A stretch of 64,000 nucleotides of DNA, from contig NZ_JAFMZM010000008.1 in the NCBI RefSeq assembly GCF_024436375.1, positions 62,001 through 126,000 on the forward strand, read 5' to 3'. The first letter of the stretch is position 1. The number at the start of each line of letters is the position of its first letter. Shown here piece after piece: positions 41,773 to 50,180 of this stretch. A program made the translations under genes and the position numbers. This DNA is from Nocardioides astragali. Lineage in GTDB: Bacteria > Actinomycetota > Actinomycetes > Propionibacteriales > Nocardioidaceae. The notes below the pieces were generated by a model, which was given only the letters and a program-made list of their open reading frames with translations, was not told the origin of the DNA and ran no database searches.

Positions 41773-42606
41773 ATGAGCACCCAGACCCCGGTCACGCTGG
41801 CCGTCGCCAACCAGAAGGGTGGCGTCGCCAAGACCACCTCCGTCGCCTCGATCGGGGCCGCACTGGCCGAGCTGGGCCACCGCGTCCTGCTGGTCGACCT
41901 CGACCCTCAGGCCTGCCTGACCTTCTCCCTCGGCATCGACCCCGAGGACCTCGAGCTCTCCGTGCACCACGTCCTGACCAAGGGTGTCGACCCGGCCGAG
42001 ACCATCATCGAGACCGAGGACGGCGTCGACGTGCTGCCCGCGACGATCGAGCTGGCCCGCGCCGAGGCCGACCTGCTGACCCGCACCGGACGCGAGCACG
42101 TGATCAAGGGTGCCCTCGAGCAGCTCGCCGACGACCTCGGGGACGAGGCGTACGACTGGGTGCTGCTCGACTGCCCGCCCTCCCTCGGCGTGCTGACGGT
42201 CGCCGCGCTGACCGCGGCCGACGGAGTGCTGATCCCGCTGCAGTGCGAGACGCTCTCGCACCGCGGCGTGGGGCAGCTGCTCGACACCGTCCACGACGTA
42301 CGCCGCTTCACCAACCGCGGCCTGGAGGTCTGGGGCGTGCTCCCGACCCTCTACGACGGCCGCACCAACCACGCCCGTACGGTGCTGGAGACCATCAGCG
42401 ACACCTACGACCTCGAGGTCGTCGAGCCGCCGATCCCCAAGACGATCAAGTTCGCCGAAGCGCCTGCTGCGGGCCGGTCGATCCTCTCGACCAGCCGCAG
42501 CAGCAAGGGCGCGCAGGCCTACCGCGAGGTCGCCGAGAACCTCGTGAAGCGGGCAGCCCGCCCGAAGACGAAGGCTGCGAAGAAGCTCTCGGCGCGGAGG
42601 CGCTGA
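41773..42606 (+). CDS. ParA/MinD-family ATPase, orphan
   Basis: The 277-residue protein has the deviant Walker A of ParA proteins, NQKGGVAKTTS, with Ala where Gly is usual, then VLLVDLDPQACLTF and VLLDCPPSLGVLT. No parB or centromere-like repeats lie nearby and the chromosomal parAB locus is normally near oriC, so this is likely an orphan that positions another cargo. The C-terminus is a basic Lys/Arg tail that could bind DNA. It converges on the helicase gene, with 3 bp between stops. Confidence 0.85.
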   Translation: MSTQTPVTLAVANQKGGVAKTTSVASIGAALAELGHRVLLVDLDPQACLTFSLGIDPEDLELSVHHVLTKGVDPAETIIETEDGVDVLPATIELARAEADLLTRTGREHVIKGALEQLADDLGDEAYDWVLLDCPPSLGVLTVAALTAADGVLIPLQCETLSHRGVGQLLDTVHDVRRFTNRGLEVWGVLPTLYDGRTNHARTVLETISDTYDLEVVEPPIPKTIKFAEAPAAGRSILSTSRSSKGAQAYREVAENLVKRAARPKTKAAKKLSARRR

Positions 42607-42609
42607 GCC

Positions 42610-44034
42610 TCAGGCCTGGGTCGAGCCGCCCGTGACGGGCGAGCCGCCGCGGGTGCGGCTGCGGCTGCGGCTGCGACGACGCGGGGCGTCACCTGAGCTC
42701 TTCTCGCGCGCGGCGCCGTCGCGTGAGGCCCCATCGCGTGAGGAGTTGTCGCGACCGCCGTCACGTGAGCCACGCTCACGCGGCGCGCGGTCGGTGCGCT
42801 CCTTCCTCTCGACCGGGGCGGGGTCCTTGATCCGGCCCTTGGTGCCGCTCGGGATGCCCTGGTCGTGGAAGAGGTGCTCGGAGGTGGAGTAGGTCTCCGG
42901 CGGGTCGGGGAAGGGGAGGTCGAGCGCCTTGTTGATCATCTTCCAGCGCGCGAGGTCGGCCCAGTCGACCAGCGTGATCGCCGTGCCGGTGGCACCGGCG
43001 CGGCCGGTGCGGCCGATGCGGTGGATGTAGGTCTTGTCGTCCTCGGGGCAGGTGTAGTTGACGACGTGGGACACCCCGCGAACGTCGATGCCGCGGGCCG
43101 CGACGTCGGTGCACACGAGCACCTTGAGCTTGTCCTCGCGGAACTTGGCCAGCGCCTTCTCGCGGGCGATCTGGGCCATGTCGCCGTGCAGCGGAGCGGC
43201 GCCGAAACCGCGCTCGGCAAGGTCGTCGGCGATCCGCTGGGCCTGGCGCTTGGTGCGCGTGAAGACGATCATCTTGTCCGCGTCGTCGGCCTGCAGGACG
43301 CGGCCGATGATCTCCGGCTTGTCGAGGTCGTGGGCGAGGTAGATGAACTGCGCGGTCGCGGGCACGGTCGCGTTCTCGTAGGACGACTCGGCGCGGATGT
43401 TCATCGGGTGGCGCATGTGGGTGCGGGCCAGGGCCACGATGGCTGCCGGCATGGTCGCGGAGAACAGCATCGTCTGCCGGGTCTCCGGCGTCATCGAGAT
43501 GAGCTTGTTGACGTCGGGCAGGAAGCCGAGGTCGAGCATCTCGTCGGCCTCGTCGAGGACGAGCGCGTGGACGTGGGAGAGGTCGAGCGCCCGGCGGTTG
43601 GCCAGGTCGATGAGCCGACCCGGCGTCCCGACGACGATGTCGACGCCGGACTCGAGGGCCTCGAGCTGGGTGTCGTAGCCCACGCCGCCGTAGACGGTGA
43701 GGACCCGCAGGCCCACGTCCTTGCTGGCGAGGTGGAGGTCGTTGGAGACCTGGAGCGCGAGCTCACGGGTCGGGGCGACGATCAGCGCCTGCGGCTTGCC
43801 CTGGGGCATGTCGACGTACGCCGGGTCGCTGGGCGCCACGCTGCGCTGCAGCACGGGGATGCCGAAGGCGAGGGTCTTGCCCGTGCCCGTGCGGGCCTGG
43901 CCGATGAGGTCGGTGCCGAGCAGGGCGACCGAGAGGGTCATCTCCTGGATGGCGAAGGGGGTGGTGATGCCGGCGCGCTCGAGCGCGTCACAGATCTGGG
44001 ACTGAACGCCCAGCTCACGGAAGGTGGTGGTCAC
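42610..44034 (-). CDS. DEAD-box ATP-dependent RNA helicase
   Basis: The 474-residue protein unwinds RNA duplexes. Motifs in order: Q-motif (PFAIQ), motif I ARTGTGKT, PTRELA, TPGR, DEAD within VLDEADEMLDLG, SAT, and motif VI HRIGRTGRAG. A C-terminal tail of about 80 residues rich in Arg, Ser and Asp (RSRSRSRTR near the end) follows, as in RhlE/CsdA types that bind rRNA or mRNA. The start is GTG; no good Shine-Dalgarno precedes it. Confidence 0.95.
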   Translation of the reverse strand: MTTTFRELGVQSQICDALERAGITTPFAIQEMTLSVALLGTDLIGQARTGTGKTLAFGIPVLQRSVAPSDPAYVDMPQGKPQALIVAPTRELALQVSNDLHLASKDVGLRVLTVYGGVGYDTQLEALESGVDIVVGTPGRLIDLANRRALDLSHVHALVLDEADEMLDLGFLPDVNKLISMTPETRQTMLFSATMPAAIVALARTHMRHPMNIRAESSYENATVPATAQFIYLAHDLDKPEIIGRVLQADDADKMIVFTRTKRQAQRIADDLAERGFGAAPLHGDMAQIAREKALAKFREDKLKVLVCTDVAARGIDVRGVSHVVNYTCPEDDKTYIHRIGRTGRAGATGTAITLVDWADLARWKMINKALDLPFPDPPETYSTSEHLFHDQGIPSGTKGRIKDPAPVERKERTDRAPRERGSRDGGRDNSSRDGASRDGAAREKSSGDAPRRRSRSRSRTRGGSPVTGGSTQA

Positions 44035-44171
44035 GAGGAGTGTCGCTTTCGAAAAGGAGTCGGATGTCCCACGCGTATGCGGTCAGCCACTCATGAAAGC
44101 CTTGCCAACCGCGCACATACAGGCGGCCACCGGTCAGATCGCCAGCGGCTCGGTCACACCGATCCTATCGC

Positions 44172-44177
44172 TAGGCT
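44172..44177 (+). promoter_or_regulatory. Putative -10 element, leaderless start of the 44184 gene
   Basis: TAGGCT lies six bases before the ATG at 44184, with no Shine-Dalgarno. Confidence 0.5.
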
Positions 44178-44183
44178 TCGAGC

Positions 44184-44858
44184 ATGACTGAATCGCCCGA
44201 CGAGGACTACCGCCGTGCCGCCGTCGACCTGCTCGGAGCGATCGCCTACGGAGAGCTGTCCGCCTTCGAGCGACTTGTCGAGGACGCCAAGATGGCGCCG
44301 GGGATCGAGGACAAGATCGCGATCGGCGCGATGGCCACCGCGGAGTTCGGCCACCTGCAGAAGCTCGTCGAACGACTGTCGGAGCTGGGCGCCGACCCGG
44401 CCGAGGCGATGCAGGTCTTCCGCCCGAGCTTCGACAGCTTCCACGCCTACACCGCGCCGTCGGACTACTACGAGGGTCTGATCAAGGCCTACGTCGGCGA
44501 CGGCCTCGCCGCCGACTTCTACCGCGAGATCGCCGCCTACCTCGACCCCGAGACCCGTGAGGTGATCATCAGCTCGCTGGAGGACTCCGGGCAGACGGCC
44601 TTCATCGTCGATCGGGTCAAGGCCGGGATCGCGGAGGACCACCGGCTCGGGGGGCGGCTCGCCCTGTGGGGCCGGCGGCTGATGGGCGAGGCCCTCACCC
44701 AGGCACAGCGGGTCGCCGGCGACCGCGAGTCGCTGACCGCGCTGCTCGCCGGGGGAGTGGACCGGCCCGGGCTCGACCTCGCCGCTCTGGGCCGGATGTT
44801 CACCCGGCTCACCGAGCGGCACGCCGCCCGGATGGCGGAGCTCGGCCTCGAGGCCTGA
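44184..44858 (+). CDS. Ferritin-like fold protein (MiaE-like)
   Basis: The 224-residue all-helical protein is a ferritin-like domain protein related to MiaE-type diiron hydroxylases. Candidate metal ligands are the Glu residues of YGELSAFERL and the Glu-His of ATAEFGHLQ in the first helices, and YREIAAY and DSGQTAF later. Whether all six ligands of a working diiron site are present is uncertain. Many actinobacterial genomes carry this gene singly. A strong hairpin terminates it. Confidence 0.78.
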   Translation: MTESPDEDYRRAAVDLLGAIAYGELSAFERLVEDAKMAPGIEDKIAIGAMATAEFGHLQKLVERLSELGADPAEAMQVFRPSFDSFHAYTAPSDYYEGLIKAYVGDGLAADFYREIAAYLDPETREVIISSLEDSGQTAFIVDRVKAGIAEDHRLGGRLALWGRRLMGEALTQAQRVAGDRESLTALLAGGVDRPGLDLAALGRMFTRLTERHAARMAELGLEA

Positions 44859-44865
44859 CATGGAC

Positions 44866-44897
44866 GAGGCCCCGCATCCGGCTGGATGCGGGGCCTC
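44866..44897. terminator. Bidirectional terminator hairpin
   Basis: GAGGCCCCGCATCC (44866-44879), loop GGCT, GGATGCGGGGCCTC (44884-44897): a perfect 14-bp stem between the convergent ferritin-like and GlsB genes. Confidence 0.85.
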
Positions 44898-44922
44898 GTT
44901 CGTTGGTGCGTGCGGGTGGTGC

Positions 44923-45201
44923 TCAGACCCTGTGGCCGGTGTTGCGGCCGGTCACCGTGGAGGCGATCACGACGAGGACGGCCGAGGTGAGGATCGCCAC
45001 GACCCAGCGGGTCCAGTCGATGCCACCAGAACCGTCGCCGCCGAAGAGCGAGTAGATCCAGTAGCCCAGCAGGACGCCACCGATCCCGCAGAGGATCGTG
45101 AGCCAGATGGGGATGTTGTCCTTGTCGCCCGGTGCGACGAGCTTGCCGAGCAGACCGATGATCGTGCCCGCTATGAGGAGGACGATGATGTCTACGACCA
45201 T
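44923..45201 (-). CDS. GlsB/YeaQ/YmgE stress-response membrane protein
   Basis: The 92-residue protein has three membrane helices (about residues 3-20, 32-52 and 66-84). The first two carry the Gly-rich pattern IAGTIIGLLGKLVAPGD and LCGIGGVLLGYWIY of the transglycosylase-associated family. It sits in the membrane, and relatives are induced by envelope stress. AAAGGG about 10 bases before the ATG is the likely ribosome-binding site. Confidence 0.9.
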   Translation of the reverse strand: MVVDIIVLLIAGTIIGLLGKLVAPGDKDNIPIWLTILCGIGGVLLGYWIYSLFGGDGSGGIDWTRWVVAILTSAVLVVIASTVTGRNTGHRV

Positions 45202-45325
45202 GATGGGTCACCCTTTCCTTGCCACGTCGTCGTGGACCTTGCGCCGGCATCGTGTGCCGACCCCTCCATGATCGCCGCCTGCTGCGGCCTGAGCAATCGC
45301 ACCGCCCCCCGATGGGTGAGGTGGC

Positions 45326-45544
45326 TCAGCGGAAGCCGACGGCGCTCGACGTCGGCGACCCCAGCTCGAGGTAGGCGATCTTCTCGGCGGGTACGACGAC
45401 CGTGCGGCCCTTGACGTCGGCCAGCCGCAGCACCCCGCTGCCGGCCAGCGCCTCGGTGAGCTTGGCCTCGATGTCCTCGGGCGTGCTGTCGGTGTCGAGC
45501 ACCAGCTCGCGCTGGGCGTGCTGCACGCCGATCTTGACCTCCAC
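45326..45544 (-). CDS. DUF3107 protein
   Basis: A 72-residue soluble protein, VEVKIGVQHAQRELVLDTDS to VVVPAEKIAYLELG, matching the actinobacterial DUF3107 family. The frame stays open upstream, but the GTG at 45544 is fixed by GAGGAG ending seven bases before it. It lies downstream of and parallel to the TetR gene. Function unknown. Confidence 0.85.
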   Translation of the reverse strand: MEVKIGVQHAQRELVLDTDSTPEDIEAKLTEALAGSGVLRLADVKGRTVVVPAEKIAYLELGSPTSSAVGFR

Positions 45545-45609
45545 GTGATGCTCCTCGTTCAGTTCGGTGTCTGGGTCCACGACCCTGGGGATGACTCGAG
45601 TGTGTCGGG

Positions 45610-46248
45610 TCAGTGGTCGTCGGCCCTCGGGTAGCCGCGGATGCCGCGCCACGCCAGACCGGCGATCAGGGCGGCGGCGTCGTCCTGGGAGATGGTGCCG
45701 CCACCCGCCAGCCAGAACCGCGCGGAGACCTGGGCCATTCCCACGAGGGAGACGGCCAGCAGCTCGGAGGCCTCGTCGGGCAGCCCGGTGTCGGTGCGGA
45801 TCACGTCGGCGATCATCGACGCGCACTCGGTGGTGACCCGGTCCACCCGCTCGCGTACGTCGGGCTCGCTGGTGAGGTCGGACTCGAAGACGAGCCGGAA
45901 CGCCCCCTCCTCGGAGGCGACGTAGCTGTAGAACACCTTCATCGTGGCTGCGACCCGGTCCTTGTTGTCCGTGGTCGACGCCAGCGCCCCTCGGCAGTTG
46001 TCGATGATCATGTCGCAGGAGGTGTCGAGCAGCGCGAGGTAGAGGTCGAGCTTTCCGGGGAAGTGCTGGTAGAGCACCGGCTTGGACACCCCGGCCCGCT
46101 CGGCGATGTCGTCCATCGCGGCGGCGTGGTAGCCCTGGGCCACGAACACCTCGAGGGCGGACTCGAGCAGCTGGGCGCGTCGCTCGCGCCGGGGCATCCG
46201 ACCGCCGCGCGGTCGCGGGAACTCGGTCTCGGGGCTGCCTGCGGTCAC
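45610..46248 (-). CDS. TetR-family transcriptional regulator
   Basis: The 212-residue protein has a TetR DNA-binding domain at about residues 22-70 (AQLLESALEVFVAQGYHAAAMDDIAERAGVSKPVLYQHF, here given in two overlapping parts: helix 1 and the turn VSKPVLYQHF). The ligand-binding half is helical. The GTG start follows AGGAG. A candidate operator TACTGCTGAGTA lies 27 bp upstream, so it may repress itself and possibly the DUF3107 gene that follows. Ligand unknown. Confidence 0.9.
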   Translation of the reverse strand: MTAGSPETEFPRPRGGRMPRRERRAQLLESALEVFVAQGYHAAAMDDIAERAGVSKPVLYQHFPGKLDLYLALLDTSCDMIIDNCRGALASTTDNKDRVAATMKVFYSYVASEEGAFRLVFESDLTSEPDVRERVDRVTTECASMIADVIRTDTGLPDEASELLAVSLVGMAQVSARFWLAGGGTISQDDAAALIAGLAWRGIRGYPRADDH

Positions 46249-46273
46249 GTCGTGCTCCTGCTGGTCCGGTGCG

Positions 46274-46287
46274 GTACTGCTGAGTAG
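46274..46287. promoter_or_regulatory. Candidate TetR operator
   Basis: TACT (46275-46278), four bases, AGTA (46283-46286), an inverted repeat just upstream of the TetR gene. On the minus strand a -10-like TAGGCT lies a little further upstream, so binding would block transcription of the regulator gene. Confidence 0.35.
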
Positions 46288-46321
46288 TGGCGCCGAGCCT
46301 ATAGGGCCCCCCGGACGCGGA

Positions 46322-46349
46322 GAGGGACCCCGGTCTCCCGGGGCCCCTC
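46322..46349 (-). terminator. Terminator hairpin after the M6 protease gene
   Basis: GAGGGACCCCGG (46322-46333), loop TCTC, CCGGGGCCCCTC (46338-46349): a 12-bp stem with one A-C mismatch, beginning 38 bp past the protease stop. Confidence 0.65.
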
Positions 46350-46386
46350 CCTGCGTGTCGATGCTGCGTCGGTCGACGTACCGGAC

Positions 46387-48651
46387 TCAGTAGCTGAGCT
46401 CCACCACCATGTTGCGGTCGGCGTCGACGCTCTTGACGGTGGCCTTGACGCCCTCGTTGGCGACGATCACCGAGTTCTGCGGGTTGTTGGCCGCGTCGTA
46501 GTACGCCGTCGACGTGTCGTCGAACGTGGCCTGCTGCGGCACACCACCGGAGCACGTCTCGAGCGTCGTGTAGCCGAGCTCGGTGTCGGCCGCGACCTGC
46601 TTGTGCAGGCAGGTGCGGTCGATCGTGTCGAGGCCGAAGGTGGCGTCGAAGGGCTCACGCCGGTTCGTCGGGCTGCTGCCGTCGATGTAGGTGAACGAGT
46701 TCGGCGTCGCGTCGACCGGCAGCGCGTAGCCGGAGCCCGGGTGCACCGAGGTGTTGTTGTCGGCCGTCGTCGGGTCGACGAGCCACACCAGCATGCCGTC
46801 CTGGAACTTGAAGAACTCCACCCAGTTGGGCCGGGTCACCGCCTCCGAGAAGTTGTACGGGCCCTGCGCGAGGGTCTCGTCGTAGCCGAGGTACTGCCGG
46901 TTCTCGATGAGGTAGTAGCGGTTGGCCGTGATCGTCTCGAGGCCGGTCGAACGCTTCCAGCCCTTGACCGTCCAGCCGGGCACCTCTGTCTCGACGTCGT
47001 CGGTGAAGGTCGTCTGGTCGGCCTTGACGACGATGTCGTCCAGGAACGCGCCGGCGCCGTTGACGCCGCCGTCGGTGGCGTAGCGGAAGCGGAACTTCGA
47101 CTCCTGTCCGGCGGGCTTGTAGGAGAACCGCAGGCCGCCCCAGCGGGTCTTGGTGCCGGTGAGGGGCCGCCCGGCCGTGGTCCAGGTATCGCCGCCGTCG
47201 AGGGAGTACTGGCCGTAGAGGAAGTCGTAGCCCTGCTCGATGTCGTACCAGGCGTCGGCCGTCACGGTCACCGCGCTCGCTGCGGGCACGTCACGGGTCA
47301 GCGTGTTGCGCAGCTGGTCGCCGCGACCCGACCACCAGGCGTACTCGCCGCCCGGGATGTCCACCTCTGCCTGCGTGGTGGTGCTCGACTTCAGGTTGAC
47401 CTTGAGCGCCTGGTCCGCGCCCGCTCGCTGGAGCTCGGAAGGGCTCAGGGTGAAGCTCTGCGTGCCGCTGCCCTTGTTGACCTCGGTGTAGTCGAGCCAG
47501 CCGAGGAAGAGCTTCTCCTCGGGCCCGAAGCTGCCCGGGTGCGTGCCGATGCCCTCGTCGGCACCGCCGTGCCCGAGCCAGGAGCCGGACGACATGGTCG
47601 TCCAGAACGACGAGCCGTTGTCGCCGCCGTTGGTGTCGTAGAAGTCGGGCAGGCCGAGGTCGTGGCCGTACTCGTGGGCGAACACGCCCAGGCCACCGTT
47701 CTCCGGCTCGACCGTGTAGTCGCCGATGTAGTAGCTCGAGCTGCCGATCTGGGCGCCGCCGTTGAGGTTGGGCCTGCCGTCGACCGTCGGACCCTCGGCC
47801 CCGGCGGTGGTCGGGTTGACGTACCAGCGGTGCGACCAGATGGCGTCGGGGTCGGCGCCGGCCTCCTCGCCCTCGCCGGCGTGCACGGCCTGGAAGTGGT
47901 CGATGTAGCCGTCGGACTCGGTGAAGTCGCCGTCCTCGTCGAAGTCGTAGCGGTCCCAGGTGTCGAACTGCGCCAGGTAGGCGTCGAGCTCGGCAGCGGA
48001 CCTGCCGCCCGCCCAGGCGTCGACGGTGTCGTCGATGAACGCCCAGGAGCCGCCCTCGTCCTCGACCGCGTTGTCGCCGTACGTCGACGCGTTGCCGGGC
48101 ACGGTGACCCAGTCCTCGGTCGTCACGTCGACGCTGTAGGCGCCGTTGGACTGCGCCTCGTAGAAGTTCTTCATCGACTCGCCCGAGCCGTTGAAGAGCT
48201 CGTCGTAGTAGGCCTTGTCGTAGGGGCGCTCCCACGTCGTGGAGTTGTCGACGTCCCGGTCGGGCTGCGGGATCGTGTCGTGCAGCGGGCCCGGCGTCAG
48301 GCCCAGCTTCTTGGAGCCCTCGGTGCCGAACTCGGACAGGATCGTCCAGATCTTGTCGGTGCCTGCGACGCCCAGCTCGACGAACTCACCCTCCGCGACC
48401 TCGACGACCTGGGTGCCGTCGCTCAGGGTCCGAGCCTTCGCGGTGCCGTTCTCGACCATGGCGCGGGCCTTCGCCTTGAGGCGGGCCTGCTTCCTGATCT
48501 GCGGGGAGGTGCGGTTGTCCGGCTTCACGCGCACGGCGTCGGCCGCGGACGGGGAGTCGGAGGAGGGGACGGCCGTGGCGGACGGGAGCGCGGTGGCGCT
48601 CATCGCCAGGGCAGCGGTGCCGGCGAGAAGGCCGGTTGCCAGTTTCTTCAC
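46387..48651 (-). CDS. Secreted immune inhibitor A-type (M6) metalloprotease
   Basis: A 754-residue secreted zinc protease. It has a signal peptide (KKLATGLLAGTAALAMSATA to about residue 27), a propeptide region to about 110, a catalytic domain with HEYGHD at 326-331 (zinc His326 and His330, general base Glu327), and long C-terminal beta-rich domains for substrate binding, with WSGRGDQLRNTLTRDV and calcium-type acidic loops. The GTG at 48651 is chosen because TGGAGA lies about eight bases upstream and the signal peptide begins there. It degrades extracellular protein, perhaps for nutrition. It diverges from moeZ across 292 bp. Confidence 0.9.
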   Translation of the reverse strand: MKKLATGLLAGTAALAMSATALPSATAVPSSDSPSAADAVRVKPDNRTSPQIRKQARLKAKARAMVENGTAKARTLSDGTQVVEVAEGEFVELGVAGTDKIWTILSEFGTEGSKKLGLTPGPLHDTIPQPDRDVDNSTTWERPYDKAYYDELFNGSGESMKNFYEAQSNGAYSVDVTTEDWVTVPGNASTYGDNAVEDEGGSWAFIDDTVDAWAGGRSAAELDAYLAQFDTWDRYDFDEDGDFTESDGYIDHFQAVHAGEGEEAGADPDAIWSHRWYVNPTTAGAEGPTVDGRPNLNGGAQIGSSSYYIGDYTVEPENGGLGVFAHEYGHDLGLPDFYDTNGGDNGSSFWTTMSSGSWLGHGGADEGIGTHPGSFGPEEKLFLGWLDYTEVNKGSGTQSFTLSPSELQRAGADQALKVNLKSSTTTQAEVDIPGGEYAWWSGRGDQLRNTLTRDVPAASAVTVTADAWYDIEQGYDFLYGQYSLDGGDTWTTAGRPLTGTKTRWGGLRFSYKPAGQESKFRFRYATDGGVNGAGAFLDDIVVKADQTTFTDDVETEVPGWTVKGWKRSTGLETITANRYYLIENRQYLGYDETLAQGPYNFSEAVTRPNWVEFFKFQDGMLVWLVDPTTADNNTSVHPGSGYALPVDATPNSFTYIDGSSPTNRREPFDATFGLDTIDRTCLHKQVAADTELGYTTLETCSGGVPQQATFDDTSTAYYDAANNPQNSVIVANEGVKATVKSVDADRNMVVELSY

Positions 48652-48736
48652 AGGATGGTCTCCAGGGGTGGGGGAGGGGGACGGGGTCGCCCGAGATGAC
48701 TTCGTGCCTCTAGTGCTTCTGGGCCACCACCGCGCT

Positions 48737-48765
48737 ACTTCACCCCACCCGACGCGATCTGGCAA
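48737..48765 (-). promoter_or_regulatory. Putative promoter of the M6 protease gene
   Basis: On the minus strand TTGCCA (48760-48765) and TGAAGT (48737-48742) are 17 bp apart. The octamer GATCTGGC occurs twice nearby (48756-48763 and 48785-48792), 29 bp apart, and could be a regulator site. The rest of the gap 48652-48943 shows nothing else. Confidence 0.4.
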
Positions 48766-48943
48766 GGATCTCCCGCCAATTGCCGATCTGGCCGAAGATG
48801 CTTCACCCGTAGATGTGGAGCCGGTCCGGATGGCGGGACGTCGTCAGGCCGGGTGAGGCGGTGGCGGGAACATGGATGCGGTCCCACCGGTTGTTCCGGG
48901 ACCGGGCACCAGCCCCAGAAGTCGGATCCATGAAGGAGTCACC

Positions 48944-50143
48944 GTGTCGTTCCCCGCGCTCGTCGAGCCCGCCGCCGAGCTCACCATCGACGAGGTGCGT
49001 CGCTACAGCCGCCACCTGATCATCCCCGACGTGGGCATGACGGGTCAGAAGCGCCTGAAGAACGCCAAGGTGCTCGTGATCGGCGCCGGTGGCCTGGGCT
49101 CGCCCGCCCTGCTCTACCTCGCAGCCGCAGGGGTCGGCACGCTCGGCATCGCCGAGTTCGACACCGTCGACGAGTCCAACCTCCAGCGCCAGGTCATCCA
49201 CGGCGTCAGCGACATCGACAAGCCCAAGGGACTCTCGGCCAAGGAGTCGATCGCCGAGATCAACCCCTACGTCGAGGTCGTCCTCCACGAGGAGCGCCTC
49301 GACAACGACAACGTCATGAGCGTCTTCGAGGGCTACGACCTGATCGTCGACGGCACCGACAACTTCGCCACGCGCTACATGGTCAACGACGCGGCGTACT
49401 TCCTCAAGATCCCCTACGTCTGGGGCTCGATCTACCGCTTCGACGGCCAGGCCAGCGTCTTCGCGCCGTCGCTCGGCGAGGACCTGCCCTGCTACCGCTG
49501 CCTCTACCCCGAGCCGCCGCCGCCGGGGATGGTGCCCAGCTGCGCCGAGGGCGGCGTGCTCGGTGTGCTCTGCGCAAGCATCGGTTCGATCCAGGTCAAC
49601 GAGGCGATCAAGCTGCTCACGGGCATCGGCGACCCCATCGCCGGCAAGCTGATGATCTACGACGCACTGGAGATGGAGTACCGCAAGCTCAAGGTGCGCA
49701 AGGACCCCAACTGCGCGCTCTGCGGCGAGAACGCCACCGTCACCGGCCTCATCGACTACGACGCCTTCTGCGGCGCCGTCTCCGACGAGGCGGCCGAGGC
49801 CGCTGCCGGCTCGACGATCTCGGTGGTGCAGCTCGAGCAGATGCTCAAGGAGCGCGACGCCGGCGAGCGCGACTTCGTCCTGATCGACGTCCGCGAGCCC
49901 AACGAGGCCGAGATCAACTCGATCCCCGGTGCCGTCCTCATCCCCAAGGGCGACTTCCTCAACGGCTCGGCGCTCGAGCAGCTGCCCGCCGACAAGCAGG
50001 TCGTCATGCACTGCAAGACAGGCGTGCGCTCGGCCGAGACGCTCGCCATCGTCAAGGGCGCCGGGTACGCCGACGCCGTGCACGTGGGCGGCGGCGTGGT
50101 GGCCTGGGTCAGCCAGATCGACCCGAGCCAGCCGACGTACTGA
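48944..50143 (+). CDS. moeZ: Adenylyltransferase/sulfurtransferase MoeZ
   Basis: MoeZ activates the C-terminal glycine of small sulfur-carrier proteins (MoaD, CysO, ThiS types) with ATP and transfers sulfur to them. The 399-residue protein joins a ThiF/MoeB-type domain, with GAGGLGSPALLYLAAAG at about 47-63, DGTDNFATRY and two zinc Cys pairs (CYRC and CALC), to a C-terminal rhodanese domain with the active cysteine at about 357 (HCKTGVRS). The GTG at 48944 follows GAAGGAG by six bases. It is typical of actinobacteria, where it stands alone as here. Confidence 0.94.
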   Translation: MSFPALVEPAAELTIDEVRRYSRHLIIPDVGMTGQKRLKNAKVLVIGAGGLGSPALLYLAAAGVGTLGIAEFDTVDESNLQRQVIHGVSDIDKPKGLSAKESIAEINPYVEVVLHEERLDNDNVMSVFEGYDLIVDGTDNFATRYMVNDAAYFLKIPYVWGSIYRFDGQASVFAPSLGEDLPCYRCLYPEPPPPGMVPSCAEGGVLGVLCASIGSIQVNEAIKLLTGIGDPIAGKLMIYDALEMEYRKLKVRKDPNCALCGENATVTGLIDYDAFCGAVSDEAAEAAAGSTISVVQLEQMLKERDAGERDFVLIDVREPNEAEINSIPGAVLIPKGDFLNGSALEQLPADKQVVMHCKTGVRSAETLAIVKGAGYADAVHVGGGVVAWVSQIDPSQPTY

Positions 50144-50150
50144 GGCGTAA

Positions 50151-50179
50151 CCCCTCCCGACACGTCTCGTTGGGAGGGG
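50151..50179 (+). terminator. Hairpin between moeZ and the protease start, masking the ribosome site
   Basis: CCCCTCCC (50151-50158) pairs with GGGAGGGG (50172-50179) around a 13-nt loop. The right arm is also the only Shine-Dalgarno-like sequence before the ATG at 50181, so it may both end moeZ transcription and control protease translation. Confidence 0.55.
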
Positions 50180-50180
50180 C

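Noticed and set aside
40879..44034. SDR, ParA and helicase genes as an island
   Set aside because: Base composition and codon use match the core genome and each gene has its own start region; no mobility genes are present.
44064..44096. Ten-codon ORF (MSHAYAVSHS) after AAAAGGAG in the gap between the helicase and ferritin-like genes
   Set aside because: A good ribosome-binding sequence is present, but there is no sign of attenuation stems or codon enrichment, and the length is within chance for this gap.
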